DNA of 64,000 nt from Ruegeria sp. HKCCD7303 (GTDB taxonomy: Bacteria > Pseudomonadota > Alphaproteobacteria > Rhodobacterales > Rhodobacteraceae): the NCBI RefSeq assembly GCF_013111185.1, contig NZ_WVRE01000004.1, positions 339,282-403,281 of the forward strand, given 5' to 3'. Both the position numbers and the translations under genes were made by a program. Shown here in pieces: positions 9,308 to 18,422 of the stretch; the stretch's first letter is position 1, and each line of letters starts with the position of its first letter. Below the pieces are notes generated by a model. The model ran no database searches. It was not told the origin of the DNA and was given only the letters and a program-made list of their open reading frames with translations.

Positions 9308-10602
9308 GATTTCGGCTCAGCGGACATCGCATCATTCAACGCGGCAACTTCATCTTCTCCAGGCGCTGATTCAGAGTTGTAGATTGGCAGAATGTTCCTG
9401 AGATGGTCATGATGAGAGCGCACGCCGTACTCGAGATCAGAAAGATAGAAGCCTTCAAACGCCTCCGAAGCCATGGCTTCGTTGGACCATATCGTGAGCT
9501 GAATATCTTCTTCCACTGTCTCTCGATCAATCCGGGCGGCAAGGTAGCGTGCCGCTCTTTGTTGGCGGTCTTCGTTCGGGTTTCGGTATGTCGCGCTCCG
9601 TAGAATGGATTTATCCGTCGTGATCGGAAACTCTTGATAAAAGAGGGTCGTCTCAGGTGTGACGGCTATGACCGCATTTGGAAAAATGCCGTAGTAAAGC
9701 CAAGTTTTGTGCAAGTGTTCTGGCAGGTGAGGCTGTGGTTTAGTGAATTTCTTGTAGTTGCGAACGGCCCACCTCCGGCCCTTTGTCGGAGTGAATTTTC
9801 CGTCAGAACGTGAGATACCATCGACATATGGTTCGTCTGAATAGGTCGAGCCATACAGATCCTGAAGGGCAGGGTGCGCGAGCGGGACATGATACCCTTC
9901 GTTGTCGACATCTCTGATCGATTTCCAGTTTACAGGAGTCTCCTCGGTCCAGATTCCGTCCGTCGGGACATGTTCGGCCATTTTGTAGGCAGAGACTTCC
10001 TGTTCAATCGGGGCTAGCAGTTCGGCTACTGATGGCTGGGGTCCAGGTTTGAATCGGACGAAGACAAAACCCTGCCAGATTTCCATTTCAATCTCTTTCA
10101 GGCCAAACTCGTGCTTGTCTAGATCGGGGAACGACTCTGGACGGGCGGCGCCGCGTAGCGTTCCATCAAGATTGTAAACCCAGCCGTGAAATGGGCAGAC
10201 TAGAGCGTTTGCACATTTTCCTTGCTCTTTCGAGACCAGCCGAGAACCGCGGTGACGACAAACGTTTAGAAACGCGCGGATGTCCGAGTTGCTGTCCTTC
10301 AAGATCAGGGCGCGCTCACCGCACATGTCAAAACATAGAAAATTACCGGGTTCCGGAACATCCGAAACATGGCACGCGATTTGCCAATGCGTTTTGAAAA
10401 GTTCGCTCTTCTCAAGTTCAAGAAGGGCATTGCTGTGATAGCACCAACCGGGCAACCCGCGACGGTCCCAATTGGTAGGAATTTCTGTGTTTCTTACTTC
10501 GTCGCGCATCGGAACAACCCGCATAGTTTTGGTTTGGTCAGTTTGGGTCTCAGATGGGGACAGTATCCAGGAGTGAAAATTTGGCCTTGCTGGATCCGCC
10601 AC
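9304..10602 (-). CDS. Rieske non-heme iron oxygenase, alpha subunit
   Basis: 432 aa from a GTG at 10602. ATGs at 10524 and 10509 are alternatives, and none has a clear ribosome-binding site. The Rieske [2Fe-2S] ligands are CRH at 115-117 and CPFH at 136-139. The catalytic iron site is NEGYHVPLAH with His238 and His243 and an acidic third ligand in the EEDIQLT region. The residue that bridges the two metal centres is Glu235, where aromatic dioxygenases have Asp. Glu here is known from carnitine/betaine-type monooxygenases such as CntA, so an N-methyl or quaternary amine substrate is favoured. No reductase gene is adjacent. A palindromic operator lies upstream at 10658. Confidence 0.88.
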   Translation of the reverse strand: MADPARPNFHSWILSPSETQTDQTKTMRVVPMRDEVRNTEIPTNWDRRGLPGWCYHSNALLELEKSELFKTHWQIACHVSDVPEPGNFLCFDMCGERALILKDSNSDIRAFLNVCRHRGSRLVSKEQGKCANALVCPFHGWVYNLDGTLRGAARPESFPDLDKHEFGLKEIEMEIWQGFVFVRFKPGPQPSVAELLAPIEQEVSAYKMAEHVPTDGIWTEETPVNWKSIRDVDNEGYHVPLAHPALQDLYGSTYSDEPYVDGISRSDGKFTPTKGRRWAVRNYKKFTKPQPHLPEHLHKTWLYYGIFPNAVIAVTPETTLFYQEFPITTDKSILRSATYRNPNEDRQQRAARYLAARIDRETVEEDIQLTIWSNEAMASEAFEGFYLSDLEYGVRSHHDHLRNILPIYNSESAPGEDEVAALNDAMSAEPKS

Positions 10603-10657
10603 TCTTCGACTGAGTGTAGGTGTCGCTTAAATTGACTTGCTCGTCAACTTTTTCTGA

Positions 10658-10673
10658 CTGAATGATCATTCAG
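10658..10673. promoter_or_regulatory. TetR/BetI-type operator palindrome, site 1
   Basis: CTGAATGATCATTCAG is a perfect 16-bp palindrome. With its left flank it shares TGACTGAATGATCATTCA with the site at 18303, and it differs by one base in the core from the site at 28897. TetR-family repressors bind such palindromes, and two closely related BetI-like genes (15120, 29004) lie near the three sites. Confidence 0.65.
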
Positions 10674-10878
10674 AAATGTGCTGCTAGTCACGCCTGTGAG
10701 GTTTCCTTGGTCGATGGTTTTCGATTTACCTGCTCAAATCAGGTGCAAAACCAGTGATACGTAGAGATATGATCAAAATTCATTCAACCAAGCTTGACAG
10801 TGCAGATTTCAGCGGACTACCGTTTTGAATGACCAGTCAGATAAAAACATAGCGACTTGGGGGAATGGGGTGCTTGGT

Positions 10879-10905
10879 GATCGCGCCGGCAACGCAGGCG
10901 CGATC
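10879..10905 (+). promoter_or_regulatory. Perfect 9-bp inverted repeat in transporter leader
   Basis: GATCGCGCC, 9 bases, then GGCGCGATC, about 70 bases before the binding-protein ATG. It could form an RNA hairpin in the leader or serve as a protein-binding site. No T-tract follows, so it is not a typical terminator. Confidence 0.45.
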
Positions 10906-10975
10906 ATTCGAGAAGACAGACTAGCAAACAAGGCAAGACAAATTCAGCCACCACTCAGGGAGAGGAAGCGAAGTT

Positions 10976-12085
10976 ATGAACTCAATCAGGAAAATCGCCG
11001 GAATTACAGTTATAGCAGCAACTACTACTGCAGTTTCGGGATCGGCTTACGCGCAAGAGCGTGTGTTGAAGGTTACGAATTGGGGAGAATACATCGCTGA
11101 AGACACAATCGAGAACTTCGAAAAAGAATACGGTATCAAGGTGATCTATGATCCGTATGACTCTGCCGAAGCAATTGATGCCAAGCTACTCGCGGGAAAC
11201 AGCGGATATGATGTGGTTAGTCATGCCGGCAGTGATACGGCTCGTCTGATTAAGGCGGGAATTGTTGCACCGTTGGATATGTCGAAGCTGGACAATATCA
11301 AGCACATCGACCCGGCAATCATGGAGCAGTTGTCAAGTGAATGGGATCCAGGCAACCAACACTTCATTCCTTATATGTGGGGAACGCACGGCGTCACATA
11401 CAACGAAGAATTGGTGAAAGAGACGTATCCAGATGCCCCCATAGGCTCGATGGATATGGTTTTCGATCCTGTTCACATGAAAGAGCTGTCCAAGTGTGGA
11501 GTTTCATTCCTGGATTCCCCGGGCGACATCATTCCGATGGCTTTAGCGCATATGGGCCTGGATGCGAACTCCACAAACAAGAAAGACTATGAGAAGGTTG
11601 GGGAGATGTTGGCGGAAATCAGGCCATACATCAAAACCTTCGATAACTATGCTTATCAACGGATGCCTCAGAAAGAGTTCTGTGTCTCAACCACATGGGG
11701 CCCTGACGGTCTCCTTGCCATGTCTGGCGCAGCGGAAGCCGACACTGGTGTAGTGCTAGACTTCTTCCTGCCCGAAGGTGATCGTACAGCGCAGCTGTGG
11801 ATTGATGGTTGGCTAATCCCGGAAGACGCCGCGAACAAAGAAGACGCTCATCTTTTCCTGAACTATATGATGCGCCCCGAGGTTGCGGCCAATGATAGTA
11901 ACTTCACCTGGTATGCGACCGCCAACCTGACGGCCAAGCCCATGGTTGATGAGGCTGTAACCTCCAGCCCAGCCGCGTTCCCAACATCGGATCAGGTTGC
12001 CAAGATGTACACGACTGCCGTTCTTCCTCCCAAGGTCGAGCGCTTGCAGACACGTACCTGGACTGACTTTAAGGCCGGAAACTAA
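10976..12085 (+). CDS. Polyamine ABC transporter substrate-binding protein (PotF/PotD type)
   Basis: 369 aa, with a strong ribosome-binding site (GGGAGAGGAAG) before the ATG. The signal peptide ends AYA-QE at about residue 26. The mature start (VLKVTNWGEYIAEDTIENFE), then KVIYDPYDSAEAIDAKLLAG and PYMWGTHGVTYN, closely follow E. coli PotF. It should deliver putrescine, spermidine or a related amine to the membrane complex encoded next. It is the first gene of the order binding protein, ATPase, permease, permease, TetR. A strong hairpin follows it at 12109, as is common where the binding protein is made in excess. Substrate specificity is inferred from the family only. Confidence 0.92.
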   Translation: MNSIRKIAGITVIAATTTAVSGSAYAQERVLKVTNWGEYIAEDTIENFEKEYGIKVIYDPYDSAEAIDAKLLAGNSGYDVVSHAGSDTARLIKAGIVAPLDMSKLDNIKHIDPAIMEQLSSEWDPGNQHFIPYMWGTHGVTYNEELVKETYPDAPIGSMDMVFDPVHMKELSKCGVSFLDSPGDIIPMALAHMGLDANSTNKKDYEKVGEMLAEIRPYIKTFDNYAYQRMPQKEFCVSTTWGPDGLLAMSGAAEADTGVVLDFFLPEGDRTAQLWIDGWLIPEDAANKEDAHLFLNYMMRPEVAANDSNFTWYATANLTAKPMVDEAVTSSPAAFPTSDQVAKMYTTAVLPPKVERLQTRTWTDFKAGN

Positions 12086-12108
12086 ATCCACTCACACCGG
12101 CAAATGAA

Positions 12109-12133
12109 GTAGCGGACCAGACCGGTTCGCTAC
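12109..12133 (+). promoter_or_regulatory. Intercistronic hairpin after binding-protein gene
   Basis: GTAGCGGACC, 5-base loop, then GGTTCGCTAC gives a 10-bp stem with one G-T pair. It lies 24 bp after the binding-protein stop and 40 bp before the ATPase start. No T-run follows, so mRNA 3'-end protection or partial attenuation is more likely than full termination. Confidence 0.6.
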
Positions 12134-12173
12134 TGCATCCCCAGATCCCGACTGGCAGACTAAGAGGCCCAAA

Positions 12174-13316
12174 TTGACTGTTTCCACGGCTGTCAGCCCA
12201 GAACCATGGCTCGATCAAAAAGAACAGGAACCTCTGGTCAAAATCAGAGGCGTAACCAAAAAATACGGTGCAGTGACTGCTGTCGATAACGTTGATCTGG
12301 ATATCTACAAAGGAGAGTTATTCTGCCTTTTAGGCGGATCTGGATGTGGAAAGTCGACACTACTTCGAATGCTTGCTGGGTTTGAGGATTTGAACAGTGG
12401 TACAATCACTATCGACGGAGTCGATATGGCCGATGTGCCAGCTTACGAACGTCCGACCAATATGATGTTCCAAAGCTATGCGCTGTTTCCGCATATGACC
12501 GTCGAAAAAAACGTGGCTTTCGGGTTGGAGCAAGACCATGTCCCCAAGCTAGACATTGCGGACAGAGTTCACGACATCCTCAAGCTTGTTGAGTTGGAAG
12601 ATTTCAAAAAGAGAAAACCTAAACAATTGTCCGGTGGGCAACGCCAGCGTGTTGCATTGGCGCGGGCCTTGGTCAAACGTCCCAAGTTGCTGCTCCTGGA
12701 TGAACCTTTGGCTGCTCTGGACAAAAAACTGCGTAAGCAAACGCAGTTTGAGCTTGCCAACATTCAGGACAAGGTCGGCGTCACGTTCATCGTCGTGACT
12801 CACGATCAGGAAGAAGCAATGACCCTGTCTTCGCGAATGGCCGTTATGGACGCGGGTCGCTTCAAACAGATTGGAACTCCGACAGAGATCTACGAGTTTC
12901 CAGAATCCCGCTTTGTGGCTGACTTTATCGGATCAGCAAATATTTTTGAGGGCAGGGTGACCGAGGATGGGGTCGACCATGTTCGGGTCGAAACCGAGTT
13001 CTGCGAAGTTTATATTGATCACGGTCATTCTGTTAAGGCTGGCAGCAAGATTTGGGTTGCGCTGAGGCCCGAGAAAATTCGACTTGAGAAATCTGATACA
13101 ATTGCTGAGGGCGCGAACCAGACAGCGGCCGTTATCGACGATGTTGGGTATTTGGGAGAGACATCGATCTACAAGGTAAGGCTTCCCAATGGCGAAATCT
13201 TCGACGTCACTCAGCCCAACCAGTCACGTCCGACGCATGCTGCGCAGCGATTAACCTGGGAAGACAAGGTAAATATCAGCTGGGATCCGTCTAGCGCCAT
13301 GTTGCTCCACTCATGA
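12174..13316 (+). CDS. Polyamine ABC transporter ATP-binding protein (PotA/PotG type)
   Basis: 380 aa from a TTG at 12174, chosen because AAGAGG lies 6-7 nt upstream and the conserved domain begins near residue 22. The Walker A GGSGCGKST is at 54-62, the signature LSGGQRQRV at 152-160, and Walker B LLLLDEP with Asp176-Glu177 precedes the switch histidine in VVTHDQEEA. The C-terminal 120 residues form the TOBE regulatory domain typical of PotA-like ATPases. It energises amine uptake together with the two permeases that follow, and its stop overlaps the first permease start by 4 bases. Confidence 0.93.
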   Translation: MTVSTAVSPEPWLDQKEQEPLVKIRGVTKKYGAVTAVDNVDLDIYKGELFCLLGGSGCGKSTLLRMLAGFEDLNSGTITIDGVDMADVPAYERPTNMMFQSYALFPHMTVEKNVAFGLEQDHVPKLDIADRVHDILKLVELEDFKKRKPKQLSGGQRQRVALARALVKRPKLLLLDEPLAALDKKLRKQTQFELANIQDKVGVTFIVVTHDQEEAMTLSSRMAVMDAGRFKQIGTPTEIYEFPESRFVADFIGSANIFEGRVTEDGVDHVRVETEFCEVYIDHGHSVKAGSKIWVALRPEKIRLEKSDTIAEGANQTAAVIDDVGYLGETSIYKVRLPNGEIFDVTQPNQSRPTHAAQRLTWEDKVNISWDPSSAMLLHS

Positions 13317-14275
13317 CGGATTTCACCGAGGATATGTTCGAACCGCCGCAGGTTGAACGACAACCCATGATCCGTTTAGTGATGCGGCGTATCCATAGCA
13401 GATGGCGTCAGATCGTCACCGTCATACCGTTCTTCTGGTTGCTTGTATTCTTTCTGGCACCGTTCTTCATTGTCGCCAAGATAAGCTTAGCTGAACTGGC
13501 GATTGCGAGCCCGCCATTCACAAGTTTAATTGAGTGGACAGGTGACGGGATCATGACAATCCGCCTGGTCTTCGACAATTTTGTCTACATCTGGGAAGAC
13601 AGCCTGTACTTTGACACTTACGTAAATTCACTCAAGATTTCAGTAACGTGTACGTTCTTGTGCCTCTTGTTTGGCTACCCTATTGCCTATGCAATTGTAC
13701 GATCGGGGCCGGTTGCGAAGCCGCTCTTGTTGTTTGCAATCATTCTTCCGTTTTGGACGTCTTTCTTGTTGCGGGTCTATTCGTGGATGGGCCTGCTTGC
13801 GGATCAAGGCACGATCAACAACCTTCTGATAGCGCTGGGGGTGATCGATGAGCCGATCCGCATGCTTTACACGGAATTCGCCGTCTATATCGGGATCGTC
13901 TACACCTATATGCCGTTCATGATCCTGCCGCTGTACGCGAATATGGAGAAGCTGGACAACAGCCTGAACGAGGCGGCCGCCGACCTTGGTTCCAAACCAA
14001 CGAACACTTTCTTCAAAATCACATTGCCTCTGACGATGCCTGGAATTGTCGCTGGTTCACTGCTGGTCTTTATCCCTGCGACCGGCGAGTACGTTATCCC
14101 CGATCTGTTAGGTGGCGGCAACGTGCAGATGATTGGGCGGGTTCTCTACAATGAGTTCTCTAGAAACAGCGATTGGCCAGTGGCCGCCGCAGTTGCGATT
14201 GTTCTGCTGTTCATACTGGTGCTGCCAATCATGGTTTTCCAGCACTACCAAGGCAAAGCAGCGGAGGAGCAATAG
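13313..14275 (+). CDS. Polyamine ABC transporter permease (PotB/PotH type)
   Basis: 320 aa, about six transmembrane segments starting at residue 40 (VIPFFWLLVFFLAPFFIVA). The cytoplasmic EAAADLGSKPTNTFFKITLP loop is the EAA motif that docks on the ATPase. The ATG overlaps the ATPase stop (ATGA), and the next permease starts directly after this stop, so the three are translationally coupled. It is an inner-membrane subunit of the amine importer. Confidence 0.93.
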   Translation: MTDFTEDMFEPPQVERQPMIRLVMRRIHSRWRQIVTVIPFFWLLVFFLAPFFIVAKISLAELAIASPPFTSLIEWTGDGIMTIRLVFDNFVYIWEDSLYFDTYVNSLKISVTCTFLCLLFGYPIAYAIVRSGPVAKPLLLFAIILPFWTSFLLRVYSWMGLLADQGTINNLLIALGVIDEPIRMLYTEFAVYIGIVYTYMPFMILPLYANMEKLDNSLNEAAADLGSKPTNTFFKITLPLTMPGIVAGSLLVFIPATGEYVIPDLLGGGNVQMIGRVLYNEFSRNSDWPVAAAVAIVLLFILVLPIMVFQHYQGKAAEEQ

Positions 14276-15118
14276 ATGTACGCCAAACGCTCCCGTTTCT
14301 TAACCATCATGCTGACCTTGGGACTGGCATTCTTTTACATCCCAATGATCCTGTTGGTTATTTACTCATTCAACTACTCCAAGCTGGTACCGGTTTGGGG
14401 TGGATGGTCGTTGCGCTGGTACAAAGAGCTTTTTCAATCTGCGGAAGTCTGGAGCGCTGTTTCACTCAGTCTTCAGATTGCCGTTGTCAACGCTACTTTT
14501 GCCACGGCGCTTGGCACCTTGGCAGGTCTGGCTATGGTGCGCTTTGGACGGTTCAAGGGGCGGACCTTGTTCGGTGGCATGTTGGTCGCGCCCTTGGTGA
14601 TGCCCGAGGTGATAACCGGATTGTCCTTGCTGGTTTTCTTCATCTCGCTGAACCAGCTGATCGGATGGCCTGCTGAGCGCGGTTTTGCGACGATTACGAT
14701 CGCGCATATTACCTTTTCCATGGCCTATGTGGCGGTAACAATTCAGGCACGCTTAACCGGTGTGGGGCAAACACTGGAAGAAGCCGCCGCCGATCTTGGC
14801 GCAAAACCGTTCAAAGTTCTGACGGCCATAACGATCCCACAGCTGACGCCGGCACTAATTTCGGGATGGTTGCTGGCCTTCACGCTGTCTCTCGATGACT
14901 TGGTCATAGCAAGTTTTGTTACCGGCCCAGGCGCAAATACCTTGCCAATTTTGATCTTTTCGCGCATTCGACTGGGCCTCAGGCCGGACATCAACGCGCT
15001 AGCAACCATCATGATTCTTGTGATCGCTATCTGTGTCGCTATCGCAGCAATAATTATGTTCCGGCAACAGAGAGCGGATTTGTTGGACAGGCAAATGGCT
15101 GAACGAGAGGAGAGTTAA
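14276..15118 (+). CDS. Polyamine ABC transporter permease (PotC/PotI type)
   Basis: 280 aa, about six transmembrane segments. The EAA loop reads EEAAADLGAKPFKVLTAITI, followed by the typical AFTLSLDDLVIASFVTGPG segment of PotC-like proteins. It starts at the base after the previous stop and ends 1 base before the TetR start, so it is part of one tightly packed operon. It pairs with the PotB/H-type permease to form the membrane channel. Confidence 0.93.
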   Translation: MYAKRSRFLTIMLTLGLAFFYIPMILLVIYSFNYSKLVPVWGGWSLRWYKELFQSAEVWSAVSLSLQIAVVNATFATALGTLAGLAMVRFGRFKGRTLFGGMLVAPLVMPEVITGLSLLVFFISLNQLIGWPAERGFATITIAHITFSMAYVAVTIQARLTGVGQTLEEAAADLGAKPFKVLTAITIPQLTPALISGWLLAFTLSLDDLVIASFVTGPGANTLPILIFSRIRLGLRPDINALATIMILVIAICVAIAAIIMFRQQRADLLDRQMAEREES

Positions 15119-15119
15119 A

Positions 15120-15752
15120 TTGGAGACGCATGAGCTTCAGAAAAAACGACGCACCGAACCTCCCGAAGTTCGTCGCTTACAGTTGATCATGGCCGCCATA
15201 GACTCGATCTCGAAACGCGGGTTTTCTGACACGACGCTTAAACACGTGACAGAAACAGCCAATCTGTCCCATGGCGTGGTGAATTATCACTTCGACAGTA
15301 AGGAAGCTTTGTATGACGCCGCGCTGGGTTTCCTTGCACAAGAACACTATGAAAATTGGCTCAAATACTATGAGGCTGCGGAACCTACAGCCGCACATCG
15401 GCTGGCTGCGATTATTCGAGCGGACTTTGACAAGAGCATTTGTACCCACAAGCGGTTGGCCGTCTGGTTTGCCTTCTGGGGGCAAGCGAAGTATCGGCCT
15501 AATTACCTGAAGATTCATAATAAATATGACAACGAAAGATATGATAGAATTTTGCACCTATGTGGTGAATTGATTGCCGACGGTGGCTACGACGATCTTG
15601 ATCCAGAAAAAACAGCTCGGGCCGTAGAGGCGATGTCAGACGGGGCCTGGCTAAGTTTGATGTTGTATCCAAAAGTGGCTGATCGTCGGGAATTCAGGGA
15701 TGTTTGCATGCTTTCGCTGTCGCGGTTCTTCCCAAAACACTTTCCAGTCTGA
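15120..15752 (+). CDS. BetI-like TetR-family regulator
   Basis: 210 aa from a TTG at 15120, chosen because GAGAGGAGAG sits just upstream and no other start precedes the DNA-binding domain. The TetR helix-turn-helix spans about residues 20-65 (FSDTTLKHVTETANLSHGVV, then YHFDSKEALYDAAL). The ligand domain carries LAVWFAFWGQAKYRP, close to the AWLAFW block of BetI. It is the last gene of the transporter operon, so autoregulation is likely. It is clearly related to the TetR protein at 29004. Candidate sites are the TGAATGATCATTCA palindromes at 10658, 18303 and 28897. Which of the two proteins binds which site cannot be decided from sequence. Confidence 0.88.
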   Translation: METHELQKKRRTEPPEVRRLQLIMAAIDSISKRGFSDTTLKHVTETANLSHGVVNYHFDSKEALYDAALGFLAQEHYENWLKYYEAAEPTAAHRLAAIIRADFDKSICTHKRLAVWFAFWGQAKYRPNYLKIHNKYDNERYDRILHLCGELIADGGYDDLDPEKTARAVEAMSDGAWLSLMLYPKVADRREFRDVCMLSLSRFFPKHFPV

Positions 15753-15776
15753 GCGAAAGCATCGAACAATATGGCT

Positions 15777-18236
15777 TCAGCGCTTTATTTTGTGCATGCC
15801 GGGGTCATAGAGCGGCTTTAACGAGGCTGCCGCGTCGTATTTCTCGTCTGCGATTTCGATCTGCCAATGCCCAGTTGCGACTATGTCCGCGGTCAACGGT
15901 TCGTCAATCTCGGCGAAACCAATGCCGACGGCAGCGCCGAGCGTGTGCCCATATCCGCCAACTTGAATATATCCGACTTCATTGCCGTTTAGATAAATCA
16001 TCTCATTGCCGTACATGAGAGGCTCTGGGTCTTTTAGCAGGAACTGCAACATCCGGTTGTTGGGCGTGCCTTTCGCCTTGATCGTGGCGAGTGCTTCCCT
16101 GCCGATGAAGCCACCGGGTTTGTCCAATTTGATGGCAAAACCAAGCCCGGCCTCAATTGGGTTGTCCGTGTTGTCCACGTCAATTCCGAAATCACGATAA
16201 GCCTTCTCTAGCCGTAGGGAGTTGAGAGTTTGCATTCCAGCATTGCGAACACCCAGATCTCGACCTGCTTCCATAATCAGATCGTAGGTCTGAATGGCCT
16301 GAGTGGCCGGTACGTGAAGTTCCCAGCCGAGTTCGCCAACAAACGTCACGCGATAGGCCATAACTACGGCGTACCCGATGTCGATTTCACGCGCCGTCAT
16401 GAAGGGAAAACCTTCGTCCGACAAATCAGCTCCGGATATTCTGCTCAATAGTTCACGCGACTTTGGGCCGTGAACGTTGATTTGGCAGCGCCCTGCGGTG
16501 ATGTCTGTTATAACAACGTTCTCGTTGTCCAGGACGTGCCGTCGCATGCGCATCTCGGTATGACCCGCCGAGTTTTCTCCCACGATGACCCAGTATTTCC
16601 GATCGGATAGCCGGGTAACCGTAAGGTCTGCCTCAAACCCACCCCGTTCATTTACCCAGGCCGTGTAGACGACGCGACCGGGTTCAACATCAACGTCATT
16701 GCAGGAAAGGCGAGAGAGGAGGGCGCAGGCATCCGGTCCTTCGACGCTGAAACACGCCATTGATGTCATGTCCATTACGATGACATCCTCGCGTGCTGCC
16801 CGGTGTTCTTCAGCGTGCCATTCAAACCAATTTTGGCGATGCCAACTGTATTTCTCGACTTTGGCCTCTTCGGGCGTCGGAGCAAACCAATCAGGTTGTT
16901 CCCAACCATTTCCTTCGCCGAAAAAGGCTCCGGCCGCTTTGAGACGGTCATAGAGCATTGAACGCTTAACGTTCCTGGCCGTTTTGTAGTTCTCATTGTG
17001 GTAGTGCTGACCAAAGAGCTTTCCCAGCAACTCAGGTGTTCTGTCGCGTCGAAAGGCCGGTGTCGCCATTTCACGGGAAAAGCGATTGACGTTGATGCCG
17101 GTAACATCGATGGGCGGCAAGCCGTCCACCATCCAATGGGCCAAAACCATTCCCGTACCCGCGCCATTCAGGATGCCAAGTGAGTTCATCCCACATGCAA
17201 CCCAGAGATTGCGCAGTTCAGGCGTCGAGCCAACAAGCGGCGCAAGATCAGGCGTAAAGCTCTCAGGGCCGCAGAATAGTTTTTTGACACCGTAGTTCAT
17301 GGTGTCAGGCACGCGCGAATAGGCTTTCTCCAGGTCGGGCCCAACACGTTCCCAATCTGGTTCAATCTCTCCGAATTGCCATTCATCCGGGATACCATCG
17401 AGCTTCCAAGCCGCAGCGCCGGGCTCAAAAAGCCCTAACATCATCCCGCCGACTTCTTCACGGTAATAAGTGTAGGTGGAAGGGTCTTCGAGAACGGGTA
17501 GATCGCGAGGTAGGCCCGGGATACTTTCCGTTATCAGGTAGTAGTGTTCAGCCGCCTGGAGCGGTAGATTTACACCGTGTTTTGCACCAAGTTGGCGAGA
17601 CCACATGCCTCCGCAGATCACAACGTTTTCGGCTGTTATAGTATGACCGTTCGCAGTGCGGACCCCGGTCGCAGTGCCGTTCCTGGCTAAAATCTCTTCA
17701 ACCCGCACGCCTTCAAAGAAACGTGCGCCTCTGTTTTTGGCTCCCTTGGTCAGAGACATTGTCACGTCCACCGGGTTGGCCCGACCGTCCTCCGGAATGA
17801 GGAACGCTCCAACGACGTCTGAGAGGTCCCCTATAGGGAACATATCCTGCGCTTCTTTTACTGAGACTTCGTGGTTGTTTATCCCAAAACGCCGCATGAA
17901 GGCTGCGACGCGACGCATCTCATGCAGGCGTTCTTCATTGGTTGCAATCTGCAGATATCCAACGTCGCGGAAACCTGTGGATATACCGGTTTCCTTCTCT
18001 AGTTTCGCATAAAGGTCTCGACCGTGCGTGTAGATAGCGCACTCAGCTTCGGATTTGAGAAGGCCGGCTACTATCAGGCCGGCGGCATGCCAAGTGGTCC
18101 CTGATGTCAGTTGTCCCTGTTCCAGAACGACAACATCGGTATGGCCAAGCTTAGTCAAGTGATAGGCCGTGTTCGCGCCGATCGACCCCCCACCAATAAT
18201 CACGGTTTGGGCATGCGTCGGTAGGGTGTCAGCCAT
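15777..18236 (-). CDS. Dimethylglycine/sarcosine dehydrogenase-like flavoenzyme with GcvT domain
   Basis: 819 aa. N-terminal FAD-binding DAO domain with IIGGGSIGANTAYH at 13-26 and TWHAAGL with His50. In mitochondrial dimethylglycine and sarcosine dehydrogenases the histidine of this motif carries covalent FAD. A FAO-type linker follows (about 375-430). The C-terminal folate-binding GcvT fold is at about 430-815 (GFEADLTVTRL, GELGWELHVP, KAYRDFGIDVDNTDNPIEAGL). The family oxidatively removes N-methyl groups and passes the one-carbon unit to tetrahydrofolate. AAGGA precedes the ATG. It is convergent with the TetR gene, and a BetI-type palindrome lies about 65 bp upstream. The true substrate is not fixed by sequence. 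Confidence 0.9.
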   Translation of the reverse strand: MADTLPTHAQTVIIGGGSIGANTAYHLTKLGHTDVVVLEQGQLTSGTTWHAAGLIVAGLLKSEAECAIYTHGRDLYAKLEKETGISTGFRDVGYLQIATNEERLHEMRRVAAFMRRFGINNHEVSVKEAQDMFPIGDLSDVVGAFLIPEDGRANPVDVTMSLTKGAKNRGARFFEGVRVEEILARNGTATGVRTANGHTITAENVVICGGMWSRQLGAKHGVNLPLQAAEHYYLITESIPGLPRDLPVLEDPSTYTYYREEVGGMMLGLFEPGAAAWKLDGIPDEWQFGEIEPDWERVGPDLEKAYSRVPDTMNYGVKKLFCGPESFTPDLAPLVGSTPELRNLWVACGMNSLGILNGAGTGMVLAHWMVDGLPPIDVTGINVNRFSREMATPAFRRDRTPELLGKLFGQHYHNENYKTARNVKRSMLYDRLKAAGAFFGEGNGWEQPDWFAPTPEEAKVEKYSWHRQNWFEWHAEEHRAAREDVIVMDMTSMACFSVEGPDACALLSRLSCNDVDVEPGRVVYTAWVNERGGFEADLTVTRLSDRKYWVIVGENSAGHTEMRMRRHVLDNENVVITDITAGRCQINVHGPKSRELLSRISGADLSDEGFPFMTAREIDIGYAVVMAYRVTFVGELGWELHVPATQAIQTYDLIMEAGRDLGVRNAGMQTLNSLRLEKAYRDFGIDVDNTDNPIEAGLGFAIKLDKPGGFIGREALATIKAKGTPNNRMLQFLLKDPEPLMYGNEMIYLNGNEVGYIQVGGYGHTLGAAVGIGFAEIDEPLTADIVATGHWQIEIADEKYDAAASLKPLYDPGMHKIKR

Positions 18237-18302
18237 TGCGAGAAAATCCTTTTAGGCGTTCTTTTCTCCGAATACCAGCCAAATCACTTGCTGTCTACTG
18301 AC

Positions 18303-18316
18303 TGAATGATCATTCA
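18303..18316. promoter_or_regulatory. TetR/BetI-type operator palindrome, site 2
   Basis: TGAATGATCATTCA, perfect 14-bp palindrome, preceded by ACTGAC as at site 1. It lies between the divergent dehydrogenase gene (15777-18236) and methyltransferase gene (18423), where it could control both. Confidence 0.65.
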
Positions 18317-18422
18317 ATTATAGCTGAATCTATGACCTGCGATTTCGCGATAAAGCTTGTCTGAGATGAGATAAAAGGTTTCACTGCAGTGACTGACTGA
18401 CAATCAGATGCGGGGGAATCCT

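Larger units (their letters stand above)
10603..10975. promoter_or_regulatory. Divergent control region, Rieske gene / ABC transporter
   Basis: 373 bp between the Rieske gene (minus) and the binding-protein gene (plus). It holds a perfect 16-bp palindrome at 10658-10673, a TTGACA at 10794-10799 that could be a -35 box (no convincing -10 follows), a degenerate TGAATGACCAGTCA at 10826-10839, and a perfect inverted repeat at 10879-10905. Both operons could be controlled from here by a BetI-like regulator. Confidence 0.55.

Noticed and set aside
10794..10822. Sigma70-type promoter before the binding-protein gene
   Set aside because: TTGACA is present, but no acceptable -10 hexamer lies at 16-18 bp, so a promoter is not called.
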